Assembly (NCBI GenBank): GCA_041650595.1
Contig: JBAZKW010000010.1
Location: 1-64,000 of the forward strand
Length of the DNA stretch: 64,000 bases
From: CALFCX01 sp041650595
GTDB taxonomy: Bacteria; Margulisbacteria; WOR-1; JAKLHX01
Direction of reading: 5' to 3'
Shown: positions 1-9,974 of the stretch, piece after piece
Layout of the letters: each line of letters starts with the position of its first letter
How positions within the stretch are numbered: the stretch's first letter is position 1
Translations under genes and position numbers: made by a program
The notes under the pieces: generated by a model
Seen by the model: only the letters and a program-made list of their open reading frames with translations
The model's database searches: none
What the model was told of the DNA's origin: nothing

Positions 1-59
1 TACTTTAGATCGTATACCGTGTGTGATCCATGTCTATATAGCTGCATTCCCCCATTTTA

Positions 60-476
60 TCATCTGTCCGTCATCCTAAAGGGATCGCCTAAAGGCGAGG
101 GATTTCTTCCCAAAGATGAAACATTAACAACTGCTCCCGGATTTTTTATTTTTATGACACAGATATTATTACCCTCTATCGCATAGCTACCCATTGCGAC
201 GCATGTTTGTGTGGGATCTAGAAACGCATTGATTTGCTGCGAAATAATTTCTTCTGTGTTCTTCGCCCATGAAGCATTATGGCCTACCAGCTTCCCATCA
301 TCATCGACACCAATGATCATCCATGATTGCTTAAGATCTTTTTTATTTCCTAATGCAGATATCTTCGACCCGTAATCTTTCTGCCAACTACTTTTTATTT
401 CTATATTTTCATGTCTACATTCGATAAGCGTTCCGTCTTTGATGCTTTGTAATAATTCTTCAATAGTATTTATCAT
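60..476 (-). CDS. Truncated AlbA_2/Schlafen-type putative DNA-binding protein
   Basis: A 138-residue product resembling the N-terminal AlbA_2 (Schlafen AAA_4) domain of putative transcriptional regulators. The strand with ENIEIKSSW followed by MIIGVDDDGKLVGHN is typical of that family (family knowledge). Full-length members run to about 350-500 residues, so most of the protein is missing. The last ~19 residues (from SSLGRNPSPLG) come from a short palindromic intergenic-type repeat at about 65-110, where CGCCTAAAGGCG is visible. The gene therefore appears cut short by a dispersed repeat or recombination. A promoter at 550-577 and a weak AAGG site precede the start. DNA-binding function is inferred only from the family. 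Confidence 0.6.
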   Translation of the reverse strand: MINTIEELLQSIKDGTLIECRHENIEIKSSWQKDYGSKISALGNKKDLKQSWMIIGVDDDGKLVGHNASWAKNTEEIISQQINAFLDPTQTCVAMGSYAIEGNNICVIKIKNPGAVVNVSSLGRNPSPLGDPFRMTDR

Positions 477-549
477 GATATTCCCAGATTCCTTGTATTC
501 CTTAAGTTAGCAATCAGAAACTACAATGTTTTGGTGAATACTTCCATAG

Positions 550-577
550 ATTATAGCATGAGCTTGGAGTCAGACAA
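550..577 (-). promoter_or_regulatory. Sigma-70-like promoter for the truncated AlbA_2 gene
   Basis: On the minus strand: TTGTCT, 16 bases, TATAAT (572-577 and 550-555), with an extended TGC before the -10 box. It lies about 75 bases before the ATG at 476. Confidence 0.5.
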
Positions 578-710
578 ACACATGAACTTGGCCAAATAAT
601 TAGTGCCTTCCATCCTTATCCGGACATCTTGTTAGACGAGCAGACGTCAAGCGCAGTTGCGGGAAAATTGCTGTAGGAAACAAGTAGATATAAAAAGGAG
701 GCCTTGATCA

Positions 711-1283
711 ATGAAGAGCGCTCGCACTGAGCACCGAGCGGTAGCGAGGTGTCGAAGTGCCGAAAAATCCGACAATATCAGCGTTATCTCCGCTGAAGGG
801 ATTGAAACTCTGATCTTACTCATAAGAGGTCAAAAAGTTATTCTGGATGTTGATCTGGCAGAATTGTACGGAGTTACGACAAAAAGGCTCAATGAACAGG
901 TCAAAAGGAATATTAAAAGGTTCCCCAAAGATTTTATGTTTTCCCTCACTTATGAGGAAAAATCAGAGGTGGTCGCAAATTGCGACCACCTTGCAAGTAT
1001 CAGGTTTTCACATCAAAACCCTCATGCTTTTACAGAACAAGGCATCGCCATGCTGTCTTCCGTACTTAATAGTGACCGCGCTATTTTGGTGAACATTGCA
1101 ATAATGAGAGCTTTCGTCAGGATACGGCAATTAATAACATTCAACAAAGAAATTATCCAAAAACTGTCCAAGATCGAACAGAAAGTCGGTCAACACGATC
1201 AGGATATTATCGACCTTTTCAACGCTATCAATAAGATCCTGAGATACGAAGAACAACCTAAGAAAAAATTCGGATTTGTGTAG
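711..1283 (+). CDS. ORF6N domain protein
   Basis: A 190-residue protein with an ORF6N domain at about residues 27-115: VILDVDLAELYGV, then VKRNIKRFPKDFMF, then AFTEQGIAMLSSVLNSDRAI. ORF6N domains are KilA-N-related putative DNA-binding modules common in phage and mobile regions (family knowledge). A C-terminal coiled-coil-like stretch follows (about 135-175). The start is supported by AAAAGGAGG about 8 bases upstream. Residues 2-24 are encoded by a sequence resembling a dispersed repeat (GCACTGAGCACCGAGCGGTAGCGAGGTG), so the N-terminus may have been extended by a repeat. An ORF6N remnant lies immediately downstream, suggesting an old duplication. Confidence 0.8.
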   Translation: MKSARTEHRAVARCRSAEKSDNISVISAEGIETLILLIRGQKVILDVDLAELYGVTTKRLNEQVKRNIKRFPKDFMFSLTYEEKSEVVANCDHLASIRFSHQNPHAFTEQGIAMLSSVLNSDRAILVNIAIMRAFVRIRQLITFNKEIIQKLSKIEQKVGQHDQDIIDLFNAINKILRYEEQPKKKFGFV

Positions 1284-1334
1284 GAACAGAAAACTTTATA
1301 AACGCCAGCACCGCAGAAACGGAATGCGAGGTCT

Positions 1335-1676
1335 TTGAGAAAAGCGACAAGTAGCCAGGAAAAAGTGAAGCGAAATGTTGAGCGCTTTCCTGAGGATTTC
1401 ATGTTTCGTCTGACACAGGAAGAAGCCAACAATTCAAGGTCACAGATTGTGACCTTGAAAAGACAAGGCAACAGTATCACACAGGCAAGAAGAAATAAGC
1501 CTTCTCCCGTATTTCATATAGCTCCTTATGCGCGCGTCTTGTTCGAGGAGCAGACGCCGGAACGAAGTGAAGGCGGATTGCGACGAGTTACGCGCGCAGG
1601 GGGAGCTGGGGGCGAGAGCCCCCGCGAGCTTTCTTTTGCGCCGCTTTTCTTTACGAATAAAGAAAAGCGGCCATAG
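1335..1676 (+). pseudogene. Remnant of a second ORF6N gene
   Basis: Only about 1368-1475 still resembles ORF6N: VKRNVERFPEDFMFRLTQEEA, then SQIVTLKRQG, matching the middle of the neighbouring 711-1283 gene. The upstream part (DVDLAELYG) and the downstream TEQG..MLSSVL block are absent. The rest of the frame reads through GC-rich repeat sequence (1538-1690). No convincing ribosome site. I read it as a decayed paralogue. Confidence 0.6.
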
Positions 1677-1700
1677 CGGGTAAAAGGGCCGCAGGCCCTT
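1538..1700. repeat. GC-rich dispersed repeat block
   Basis: CTTGTTCGAGGAGCAGACGCC here resembles CTTGTTAGACGAGCAGACGTC at about 628-648. The block continues with short inverted repeats, including GGGCCGCAGGCCC near 1686. No gene is supported; open frames here have repeat-like composition. Confidence 0.4.
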
Positions 1701-1708
1701 AAGGCAAC

Positions 1709-1733
1709 AAAAAAAGGACGCCTTTCAGCGTCC
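1709..1733 (-). terminator. Intrinsic terminator of the 16S transcription unit
   Basis: Minus strand: GGACGC, loop TGAAAG, GCGTCC, then a run of T. It lies beyond the 16S trailer processing arm. With no 23S following, it indicates that 16S is transcribed on its own. Confidence 0.8.
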
Positions 1734-1762
1734 ATTTCATTTCTTCTTGAAAATAAACAGTA

Positions 1763-1799
1763 CTTAAGCGCTTCAGCTCTTCAGAGCTTCAGCGCTTAC
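1763..1799 (-). repeat. Inverted repeat in 16S trailer
   Basis: AAGCGCTtCAGCTC ... GAGCTtCAGCGCTT forms a long hairpin between the trailer processing arm and the terminator. It may be structural RNA or a small repeat. Confidence 0.45.
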
Positions 1800-1818
1800 C
1801 TTCAAAGCTAAACAGGAT
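1799..1818 (-). other. 16S rRNA processing stem, trailer arm
   Basis: The 20 bases here are complementary, with about two mismatches, to the leader arm at 3665-3684. The pair would enclose pre-16S rRNA in an RNase III-type stem, as in other bacteria. The 96-bp element at 1911-2006 lies inside the loop. Confidence 0.75.
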
Positions 1819-1910
1819 GAGACGCCCCGACAAGTCGGGACGGGCTTTCGATCCGCTTTTTCAACGAATCAAAATATAAAGTGATGTAGAAACGACCTAG
1901 GACATCGCAA

Positions 1911-2006
1911 CCCAAGCACTTTCTGACTATTAACATCTACATTGTAATGAGCAAATCCTAGAATTAACATCATACAAAATAGGACTGATTAATAGAAAGT
2001 GCTGGG
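1911..2006 (-). repeat. IVS-like element in the 16S trailer
   Basis: A 96-bp segment bounded by CCCAAGCACTTTCT and AGAAAGTGCTGGG, which pair as an inverted repeat. It begins about 15 bases beyond the 16S 3' end. The same arms bound the 23S insertions at 56262-56357 (also 96 bp) and 57304-57589. No open reading frame is present. It is probably excised or degraded during pre-16S maturation (inference). Confidence 0.65.
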
Positions 2007-2021
2007 CGAGAATCTCCTTAG

Positions 2022-3546
<1,525 letters not shown>

Positions 3547-3664
3547 AATTGCTTTTAAACTAAGTTTGAAAAGCTCTTTGTTAAATAAATAAAAATTGAA
3601 AAAGAGTCCACATCACGCCAAAGTACTTTTAAAAAGACACAAGTGTCCTTCAAAAGACTTCTCT

Positions 3665-3684
3665 ATCCTGTTTAGTTTTCAAGG
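3665..3684 (-). other. 16S rRNA processing stem, leader arm with boxA-like sequence
   Basis: Pairs with 1799-1818. In the sense direction it reads GTTCCTTGAAAACTAAACAGG, which resembles the boxA-type antitermination signal of bacterial rRNA leaders. A very similar sequence is in the 23S leader at about 58308-58327. Confidence 0.65.
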
Positions 3685-3773
3685 AACTGTTTCGTAAAGA
3701 AAAAATACGTGGAAGGATCACAGTGGAGAGAATAAACTCTGCTTCGTGCCTCCTTTCCTCACACGTAATAGTA

Positions 3774-3802
3774 ATTTTACACGCCGGGATGCCGCGTGTC
3801 AA
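3774..3802 (-). promoter_or_regulatory. 16S rRNA promoter
   Basis: Minus strand: perfect TTGACA (3797-3802), 17-base spacer, TAAAAT (3774-3779), giving a leader of about 220 bases before mature 16S. Confidence 0.85.
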
Positions 3803-3826
3803 GGGCCCCGCAGCCGGACTAATCAT

Positions 3827-3854
3827 ACAAGTTTTGGGCTGTTTTTTACGAATA
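3827..3854 (+). promoter_or_regulatory. Weak sigma-28-like promoter variant
   Basis: ACAAGTTT, 14 bases, CGAATA, 45 bases before the EF-hand gene at 3900. Same spacing as the TGAAATTT-N14-CGATA series but a diverged -35 box. The same ACAAGTTT variant occurs at 26266-26293. Confidence 0.45.
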
Positions 3855-3899
3855 ATATCTAGGAACTTCAAAGATATTGAGAAGAAAGGAAAGTAAAGC

Positions 3900-4436
3900 A
3901 TGGCAAGCATAGCTTACGAATTAAGTCAACACATAGATGAAATACAAGTAGCACAAGATGCAGAACATATTGGTTCGGATCAGTGGTTTGAGTATTTTGA
4001 TGCCGATGACAACGGTGAGCTTTCCGAATCCGAAATACAGGCAGCCGTAGACACCTCAGATGCTTCCCCGTATCACCCTGATGGGGCAGAGTGGGCATTA
4101 CAACAAATGACAGGACCCACCAACCCTCTCACATACGAAGAGTATTGTGATAATTTTTCGGGAGATCACAATCTAACTGATGAGGATTTTACGGGAACAG
4201 CATCCGACACGGAAAATAAGTCCGGCAAAGGTGATGATTCCAGCACAGGAACCGTTGTAGGAATAATTGGAGGAGTAGTGGGATTGATTGGCGTGGCAGT
4301 TGCGGCTATTTTCGCGTTTGGAAGTGACTCTACCAGTTCAGACACAACCCAGTCCACAACCGCAGAATCTGATACGGAAGATAATTCCGCTACGGTCACA
4401 GACCCGGAAGAAGATGAAGAGTCGACACTAGCTTAA
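3900..4436 (+). CDS. EF-hand protein with one membrane segment
   Basis: 178 residues. One EF-hand-like loop (DADDNGELSESEI, about residues 34-46) has acidic residues at the expected calcium-ligand positions. A second acidic segment follows near 90-97. A single hydrophobic span (about 118-140, VVGIIGGVVGLIGVAVAAIFAFG) separates an acidic N-terminal part from a Ser/Thr/Asp/Glu-rich tail. There is no N-terminal signal peptide, so the protein is probably anchored by the internal span; topology is unknown. Weak GAAAGG ribosome site. The upstream sigma-28-like variant suggests it belongs to the same regulon as the unknown genes that follow. No family recognised beyond EF-hand. Confidence 0.7.
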   Translation: MASIAYELSQHIDEIQVAQDAEHIGSDQWFEYFDADDNGELSESEIQAAVDTSDASPYHPDGAEWALQQMTGPTNPLTYEEYCDNFSGDHNLTDEDFTGTASDTENKSGKGDDSSTGTVVGIIGGVVGLIGVAVAAIFAFGSDSTSSDTTQSTTAESDTEDNSATVTDPEEDEESTLA

Positions 4437-4464
4437 GCCTCGCGCCCTGATAAAGATTGCCTAG

Positions 4465-6537
4465 CTAATCCTTCCCTTTGGGCTCTTCCATGACAGCTGA
4501 ACGGATCTTTTTCTCGGTTTTTGGATGGATATCCGATAGAGAAAATAGTATTTGTCTTTGCACTGCAGAATCTTGTCTTAAGCGGATCCAGCCGATGACC
4601 CGTTCTATGTCATCGTGGCGTTTTCTTGCGACCGCCTGCTTCTCTTTCTTAGAGGCTTTCTTTTTCGTCATTGCCGACCATTCCGCGGCTTTGATCCTAC
4701 AGTATCCTGATATCGCGTTGCCGATGGCTTTTGGGCCGGAACCTGTATTGCAGATTACTTTTTCCAAAACAGCCAGATTTGCGCTGTTTGATAAAGCCAG
4801 CAAAGTATTCCGGTCAAGTCGTCCGAGCGTTCCCAAATGATCAAATGCGGAGACAGCGGCGCTGTCGCCAAGCAGTGCGAGATGTTCAACCGCGACGACA
4901 GGAGTCCTCTCATTATACAAAATGTCTTCAAGGTATCTGACATCGCGTTCGTCGTTATACATAGTCAGCGCGGCAAATATTTCCGGATCAAGAAGACATG
5001 CTTCTTGTATTTTTATTAAAGCCGATTTTGCAAGATACTCCGATGTCAAAACCATTCTTGTCAATTTATCAACATCATTCCCGAGCAGTATTTCAACATC
5101 ATTTTTGAGTTGCGGATCACTTAAGACTTCAACTATTTGCCTTTGTACAACATGGTCGCCAGCTGACCGGATCCAACCAAGGACCCGTTCAACTCCGACA
5201 CCCTTCATGCGGGAATTAACATCCTTTGCCCTTTTGGCTATGGCTTTTGATCTTTCGACATCCTTCGCCTCGGCACCGGCTTCTGCCAGGTCACCCCTGT
5301 ACTTTGCGCCAATTTCACTGGACCAGATCTGATAGCTTCTCGATATCGCCGCCGCAACCGTACCAGGATCCGAGTTTTTATTTGAGATTATGAATAATAG
5401 AACACACTTATTTTTACTCTGTGTTAAAGCCGATAGCGTCTTTTGGTCAACACCTCCACATGTTGCGATCAAATACGCCGATTCTGCTATATCTCCCTCC
5501 AGCAGAGCGAGAGCCTCAAAAACAGCAAGCGGAGTATGCCCGTTCCTTAACAACTCTTCAAGTATTTTCGTAAGACTATTTGCCCTGGGGTCCGGTTCAC
5601 CCTTATTTGGAGCATAGTACGGTTCATTGAGTGCCGTGTTGTAGCGCTCAAGTATTTCTTGGATCTCCGGTTCAAGAAGTCGCGCTTCTCGCAGTTTTAT
5701 AAGGGCACATTTAGCCATAGGATCCTGGCTCAGGGCTAAAGCTACCAGTCTTCTAACGTCTTTTCCAAGCAAGGTATTTACCGTACTTTGGACAAAGGGA
5801 TTCGGGCTTGTTTCAAGGCGCGCCACCTGGTCGAAGGATAAAGAGAGTCCATCTCTGCTGAACAAATTTTCCATCGCAGCCGCAACTGCTTTTGTAGGAT
5901 GCGGGGTGTCGCCCCTAAACCCTGCAATAATATCGATCAGGGTATCAATAGTTGTCTCGCAACGTTCGGCAACAGCTTTAAGAACATCAGAATTCGCGCT
6001 TTTTGAAAGCTCGGACAATCTTTCCGGGCTTAACAAATGGATCTCTTCCATTTTCCTAAAAGCCGCGATGGCCGGCTCATTCAATCCCATCGCTATTTTT
6101 GTCAGTACCGGACGAAATGCTATGCCATGCGAAGCTATTACAACCTGAGAAAGCAGCCAATTACTATTTGAATCCGTAAGCATTCCCATCTGAAAAGGGG
6201 TAAGCGTCTCCAAAAACTTTGCAATTGCATATTCAAACTGTACATTGAACCTCTGATATCTGCCTGGCTTTTGAGGCTTTGCCAAGTCAACGGTATAGCT
6301 TCTGGCACAAGTCGGAATGAATGAGTTAAACCCATTTGCCTCCGAGAGCGCACCGATCAAAACAGCTTTGTCAAAAAGAGGAATGCATTTGGCAGGCATT
6401 TTGTGTTCCAGCCTTCTGGCGACGGCATTTGCAATAGTAGTTCGCTGCGAATGATCTGTATCCGGGCGATTTGAAAGCCAGGCAAGCACCCGCGGTCTGG
6501 TCAGCACCCTTTCGGCTACAACACTTTTTATCGACAT
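4465..6537 (-). CDS. Large alpha-helical repeat protein with an internal duplication
   Basis: 690 residues from the ATG at 6537, chosen because TAAGGAGG stands 8 bases upstream and the sigma-28-like box lies just beyond. A longer frame to 6618 would run through that promoter. The sequence is helix-rich and HEAT/Leu-rich-variant-like, with repeated phrases such as 'alxxSxnxxVL'. About 200 residues are tandemly duplicated. LLGKDVRRLVALAL ... ALIKLREARLLEPEI ... ERVLGWIRSAGDHVVQRQI recurs as LLGNDVDKLTRMVL ... ALIKIQEACLLDPEI ... ERVIGWIRLRQDSAVQRQI. No catalytic motif, signal peptide or membrane span. Probably a cytoplasmic scaffold or binding protein (inference). Confidence 0.8.
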   Translation of the reverse strand: MSIKSVVAERVLTRPRVLAWLSNRPDTDHSQRTTIANAVARRLEHKMPAKCIPLFDKAVLIGALSEANGFNSFIPTCARSYTVDLAKPQKPGRYQRFNVQFEYAIAKFLETLTPFQMGMLTDSNSNWLLSQVVIASHGIAFRPVLTKIAMGLNEPAIAAFRKMEEIHLLSPERLSELSKSANSDVLKAVAERCETTIDTLIDIIAGFRGDTPHPTKAVAAAMENLFSRDGLSLSFDQVARLETSPNPFVQSTVNTLLGKDVRRLVALALSQDPMAKCALIKLREARLLEPEIQEILERYNTALNEPYYAPNKGEPDPRANSLTKILEELLRNGHTPLAVFEALALLEGDIAESAYLIATCGGVDQKTLSALTQSKNKCVLLFIISNKNSDPGTVAAAISRSYQIWSSEIGAKYRGDLAEAGAEAKDVERSKAIAKRAKDVNSRMKGVGVERVLGWIRSAGDHVVQRQIVEVLSDPQLKNDVEILLGNDVDKLTRMVLTSEYLAKSALIKIQEACLLDPEIFAALTMYNDERDVRYLEDILYNERTPVVAVEHLALLGDSAAVSAFDHLGTLGRLDRNTLLALSNSANLAVLEKVICNTGSGPKAIGNAISGYCRIKAAEWSAMTKKKASKKEKQAVARKRHDDIERVIGWIRLRQDSAVQRQILFSLSDIHPKTEKKIRSAVMEEPKGKD

Positions 6538-6570
6538 ATTAGTATTCCTCCTTAAAATCGTTACAACTTT

Positions 6571-6598
6571 ATATCGAACAATTACCTGGCAAATTTCA
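6571..6598 (-). promoter_or_regulatory. Sigma-28-like promoter for the 690-residue repeat protein
   Basis: TGAAATTT (6591-6598), 14 bases, CGATAT (6571-6576), 33 bases before the ATG at 6537. Canonical member of the series. Confidence 0.75.
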
Positions 6599-6620
6599 CG
6601 GTTTATGACATTTGCCATGT

Positions 6621-6626
6621 TATAAT
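6621..6626 (+). promoter_or_regulatory. -10 box of a leaderless promoter (M23 peptidase)
   Basis: TATAAT is followed by only 7 bases before the ATG at 6634, so transcription should start at or next to the start codon. No Shine-Dalgarno site is present. Confidence 0.55.
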
Positions 6627-6633
6627 TTTCCCA

Positions 6634-7491
6634 ATGAAAAAGCTTTTAATTGCTTTCGTTATGAATATCGCATTTTTCATGTCAACATCATATGCCCAGA
6701 TAAATATAACGTTTGATCCGGCAACAGCATATCAGGGCAAGACTTTTGTGGCCGATATAAATGATACCGGCACCTACAAAGAGATCAGCGCAACATTTCT
6801 CGGGACTGTTGTCCCTCTTTATAAAAAGGACGACCATTTCAGAGGGATCTTCGGGGTAAAGCCTGCCGCTCCTGTCGGACCTCAAAAGATCGAAATAACA
6901 GCAACAAAAGATTCCGGAGAGATCGATCATCTTACAGCAGATGTTTTGGTCAAACCGACAAAATTTAAGGCAGAGAAGCTTTTCTTCCCGCCGGGAAAAC
7001 AGGACAAACTTGTGGCGCAAAAAATATCCGATGACCAGGAAAAAGTCGCCAGTGTCATGGAAAGAGCTTCGGATGAGCAACTTTGGTCAGGTAAATTTTT
7101 AGTGCCGATCAAAGGCAGGATTACTTCTCCATACGGCGCATACCGCTTGTACAACGGAAAACGCATTGCGGACCATAGAGGTACAGACATCGGAGGAAAT
7201 CCGACCGGCACCCCGATACATGCCGCAAATTCCGGAGTCGTTGCGTTCGCGCAGCTGCTTCCGACGATCGGCTCAACACTGATAATAGATCACGGCCAGG
7301 GAATCTTTTCTATTTATATGCACATGAGTAAAACTTTGGTCGCCGTCGGCGAAAGGATCGAAAAAGGACAAATAGTCGGAAGGGTCGGCTCAACGGGACT
7401 TTCTACGGGACCTCACCTTCACTGGGGACTCAGCGTACACAACGTAAGAGTAAATGCATTTGAGTGGGCAAACAGGCTAGTCGCGGAATAA
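6634..7491 (+). CDS. Secreted M23/LytM peptidase
   Basis: 285 residues with a signal peptide (about 1-21, ending TSYA). Residues 25-108 form an Ig-like beta-rich region and about 115-150 a linker. The C-terminal M23 domain has the zinc motif H181-x3-D185 (HRGTD) and the HLH pair H261/H263 (GPHLHWGL), so the catalytic residues are intact. Family members cut peptidoglycan cross-links or act as LytM regulators in the periplasm; the presence of all ligands favours an active endopeptidase. Divergent from the 690-residue gene and probably leaderless. The 3' end overlaps the convergent PHP gene by 15 bases. Confidence 0.9.
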   Translation: MKKLLIAFVMNIAFFMSTSYAQINITFDPATAYQGKTFVADINDTGTYKEISATFLGTVVPLYKKDDHFRGIFGVKPAAPVGPQKIEITATKDSGEIDHLTADVLVKPTKFKAEKLFFPPGKQDKLVAQKISDDQEKVASVMERASDEQLWSGKFLVPIKGRITSPYGAYRLYNGKRIADHRGTDIGGNPTGTPIHAANSGVVAFAQLLPTIGSTLIIDHGQGIFSIYMHMSKTLVAVGERIEKGQIVGRVGSTGLSTGPHLHWGLSVHNVRVNAFEWANRLVAE

Positions 7492-8439
7492 AATATCCAA
7501 AATGAGGTCATAAAGAGAAAGATCGTACGGGTTGATGACAGATGCCTGTCTAAATAAACTAAGCGATCCCCAAACGTCACCTTCCTGCAGTTTCCGTTGC
7601 GCGGCTTCTATTAGAGGTGCGGACAAGAATCTTCTGACTATTTCAAAAGTTGAATAAGGAGCGGCCGGCAGGCCGTCTTTTTGTCTACCGAGTATATGTT
7701 CCCTCCTGTTATGAAAATCGGAACCTCCGTCTTCAATAAGACCGAATCTGGCAGCGAGTTCCGAATAATATCTTTGCGAATCAGTATCGCAATATTTGTC
7801 GCAGATCTCAATGCCGCACAGCAATTTTTTTTGACATAGATCTGTGATCGACTCGGATATTAATTGCCTCTTCATTCCCCTATGTTCACTACCAGTGGGA
7901 TGTGCAAGAACGCTCCAGCAGCCAAGCCGCATAAATTTGTCTAGAGTTTCCGGAATATCAAAATCCGCTCCGGTTTTACAGTCTCTATTTAATACCATAT
8001 TTATTTCATCCAGGAAATCAGTATCGAACGGATTAAAGTATAATTTAAAATGAAGATTTGTTCTTTTCCTAAAAAGCGAGAGCTCTATTCCGCCAAAGGT
8101 ACAATCAACTCCATATCCTGCGGCCAGAATAATATCCCCAAGCAGATCCCGGGATGCACGATGGTCTGTCAAAACCACGGTGCCGACACCGGAACGCTGC
8201 GCCAGTTTAAAGATCTTTCTTGCGGAAAGCCTGCCATCCGAATATCTGGTATGCACATGGGCATCGCAAAGAAGCTCTCTCTGACGGCCCTCTCGGACAG
8301 GCACGGCATTTCTAAGGTTGTCCATGTCTCTAAGCAAAGGTTCTCTTTGTCTTTCGGGCAATCGTCTTTGAGAAATACACTTACCCAGCCCGACAAGCTG
8401 GATTATGTTGACCGGTCTGGCACTTGTAAATCTAAACAT
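7477..8439 (-). CDS. PHP-domain metal-dependent phosphoesterase
   Basis: 320 residues. A PHP domain starts near residue 63 with HVHTRYSDG, followed by VVLTDH, LAHPTG and DGGSDFH, the usual metal-binding His/Asp set. PHP enzymes hydrolyse phosphoesters, and TrpH/YciV-type members act on small nucleotides or oligonucleotides (family knowledge). An extra N-terminal basic segment of about 60 residues and a TPR-like C-terminal helix pair (LQEGDVWGSLSLFRQASVINP) flank the domain. It starts 4 bases after the nucleotidyltransferase gene stops, so the two are co-translated in a sigma-28-like operon headed by 9975-11825. It might reverse the neighbour's nucleotide-transfer product (inference). Confidence 0.8.
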   Translation of the reverse strand: MFRFTSARPVNIIQLVGLGKCISQRRLPERQREPLLRDMDNLRNAVPVREGRQRELLCDAHVHTRYSDGRLSARKIFKLAQRSGVGTVVLTDHRASRDLLGDIILAAGYGVDCTFGGIELSLFRKRTNLHFKLYFNPFDTDFLDEINMVLNRDCKTGADFDIPETLDKFMRLGCWSVLAHPTGSEHRGMKRQLISESITDLCQKKLLCGIEICDKYCDTDSQRYYSELAARFGLIEDGGSDFHNRREHILGRQKDGLPAAPYSTFEIVRRFLSAPLIEAAQRKLQEGDVWGSLSLFRQASVINPYDLSLYDLILDILFRD

Positions 8440-8443
8440 TAGA

Positions 8444-9967
8444 TCACACCTTGCTCCTTCTCAGATATACGATCGCATTGCCGTTCTCGAAATACTCCCC
8501 TATCTTTTGAAAAGCTTCCTGGACCCGCCACATCGCTTCGACCGCTTTTGCCTCAGCTCTTATTTTTGTTTCGGACCCTCCAAATGTTTTTATAAATCTC
8601 ACAATAAACTCGTTAAAATCACCGCATTTTAAATGGATCTCTTTCATAAGTTCTTCGGCACTCTCGCACCCCATTTCCGCAGCAATATCTTCATCTTTGG
8701 TCGGACTATTGATTTGACCGGCCACAAAAATAACGTTATCAAGTTTCCAGAATAATTCCGCGCATGAACAGATACTGTTATATTCACCTTCGCTGACAAA
8801 TCCTCTTTGTCTCATTTCCGATAGAAGCTTTGGCAGTTCTATCTCCTGTAAATCATATACTGTCTTCGCAAATTGAATAAAAAGCTTGAATGCTTTGATG
8901 GCTTGAGCGCTCAGACCCTTGATATCCTGTATGCAATCTGGTTTTATTATCGCTTTGGATCGTTCCCTCAATTTATTCCAGAACCAGGCTCTTTCAAGAA
9001 AACCGTTCCCTGCTTTATTAAAAAGCTTTGAACTGGTAAATTCATTAAAAAGAACTGTAGAGCCGATCCCTTCAACGGCTCTTAGGAAAGGACGGCTTTT
9101 TGTCAGGATCCCCATTCCTCTAAAATCTATCCTCCCTCTGCGAAGATCGGTCAACGAAATAGAATCAACTCCTGTGGCGCCGACGCTGACAAGATTGTGG
9201 GACTCAATTCCGAGGTCAAGCAGAGTGTGTTTTATTTCGTCGCAGAATCTCGAAAAGAACGCATTATCTCCGTCGTGAACAACAAGGAAGTCTATGTCGG
9301 AGCGAAGTCTTGGCCCATAGCTTAAACTGCCGCCAGTAACAAGAGAAAATCCGATGTCAGACCCTTTACTTTGAGACTCAAGAGCTTTTTGTGACAGCAA
9401 ACAGGCTCTTTTCAAAGTTTCAATCTTAAGTCTTGATATCATACCAGCGAGTGTAGTATCGTCCCCTATGACTGACGGACATGATGTCACCATTGACGCA
9501 ATTGATCTCACTTCACTTGAATGCCAGCTGTTCAATGATGCGATATCTTCTGCTGTTGGCAGAGAAAAGGACGGCTCTATGAATATTCCGCTTTGGGTTC
9601 TACAAACGCGTACGCCATCTATAAGGAGTTGTTGACTTTTATTAAGTCCGTCATCAGGGATAAGGCGGAGAATTTTTGTCAAAGCATCTTGAGGAATCCT
9701 GTATAACATTTCTCCGGTCAGAACAACTTTTGATCCGGCATCCAGCTGCCTGGGGAAAAAAGAATAACCGCCGAAGGATATTTCAAACCTGTTAAAATCA
9801 TGACCTTGTTCAAGATCCCTTTTCAGCTGTCTGGCATATTCTCGCGTTGAACCCCTGCAGCCGGTATATCGGTCAAACCCTCTTATTGTCAATACTAAAG
9901 CACGGAAGATCCCTGCTCTTCCTCTTTGGGAGCTTATTATCTTGCCAGATTGCATCCCGCATTGCAT
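8444..9967 (-). CDS. Nucleotidyltransferase-fold protein (GlnD/DUF294-like)
   Basis: 507 residues. The Pol-beta nucleotidyltransferase signature is at about residues 205-226: GGSLSYGPRLRSDIDFLVV, that is GG-S ... D-x-D, the catalytic metal pair. A third candidate Asp is in RGRIDF. Upstream residues 150-200 are helical, and the C-terminal ~200 residues are helical without a clear HD or ACT domain, so it is not a full GlnD. It could transfer a nucleotide to protein or a small molecule. Middle gene of a three-gene operon: the membrane helical-repeat gene stops 7 bases upstream and the PHP gene follows after 4 bases. The start at 9967 has no strong ribosome site; translational coupling is likely. 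Confidence 0.7.
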   Translation of the reverse strand: MQCGMQSGKIISSQRGRAGIFRALVLTIRGFDRYTGCRGSTREYARQLKRDLEQGHDFNRFEISFGGYSFFPRQLDAGSKVVLTGEMLYRIPQDALTKILRLIPDDGLNKSQQLLIDGVRVCRTQSGIFIEPSFSLPTAEDIASLNSWHSSEVRSIASMVTSCPSVIGDDTTLAGMISRLKIETLKRACLLSQKALESQSKGSDIGFSLVTGGSLSYGPRLRSDIDFLVVHDGDNAFFSRFCDEIKHTLLDLGIESHNLVSVGATGVDSISLTDLRRGRIDFRGMGILTKSRPFLRAVEGIGSTVLFNEFTSSKLFNKAGNGFLERAWFWNKLRERSKAIIKPDCIQDIKGLSAQAIKAFKLFIQFAKTVYDLQEIELPKLLSEMRQRGFVSEGEYNSICSCAELFWKLDNVIFVAGQINSPTKDEDIAAEMGCESAEELMKEIHLKCGDFNEFIVRFIKTFGGSETKIRAEAKAVEAMWRVQEAFQKIGEYFENGNAIVYLRRSKV

Positions 9968-9974
9968 ATCGATT

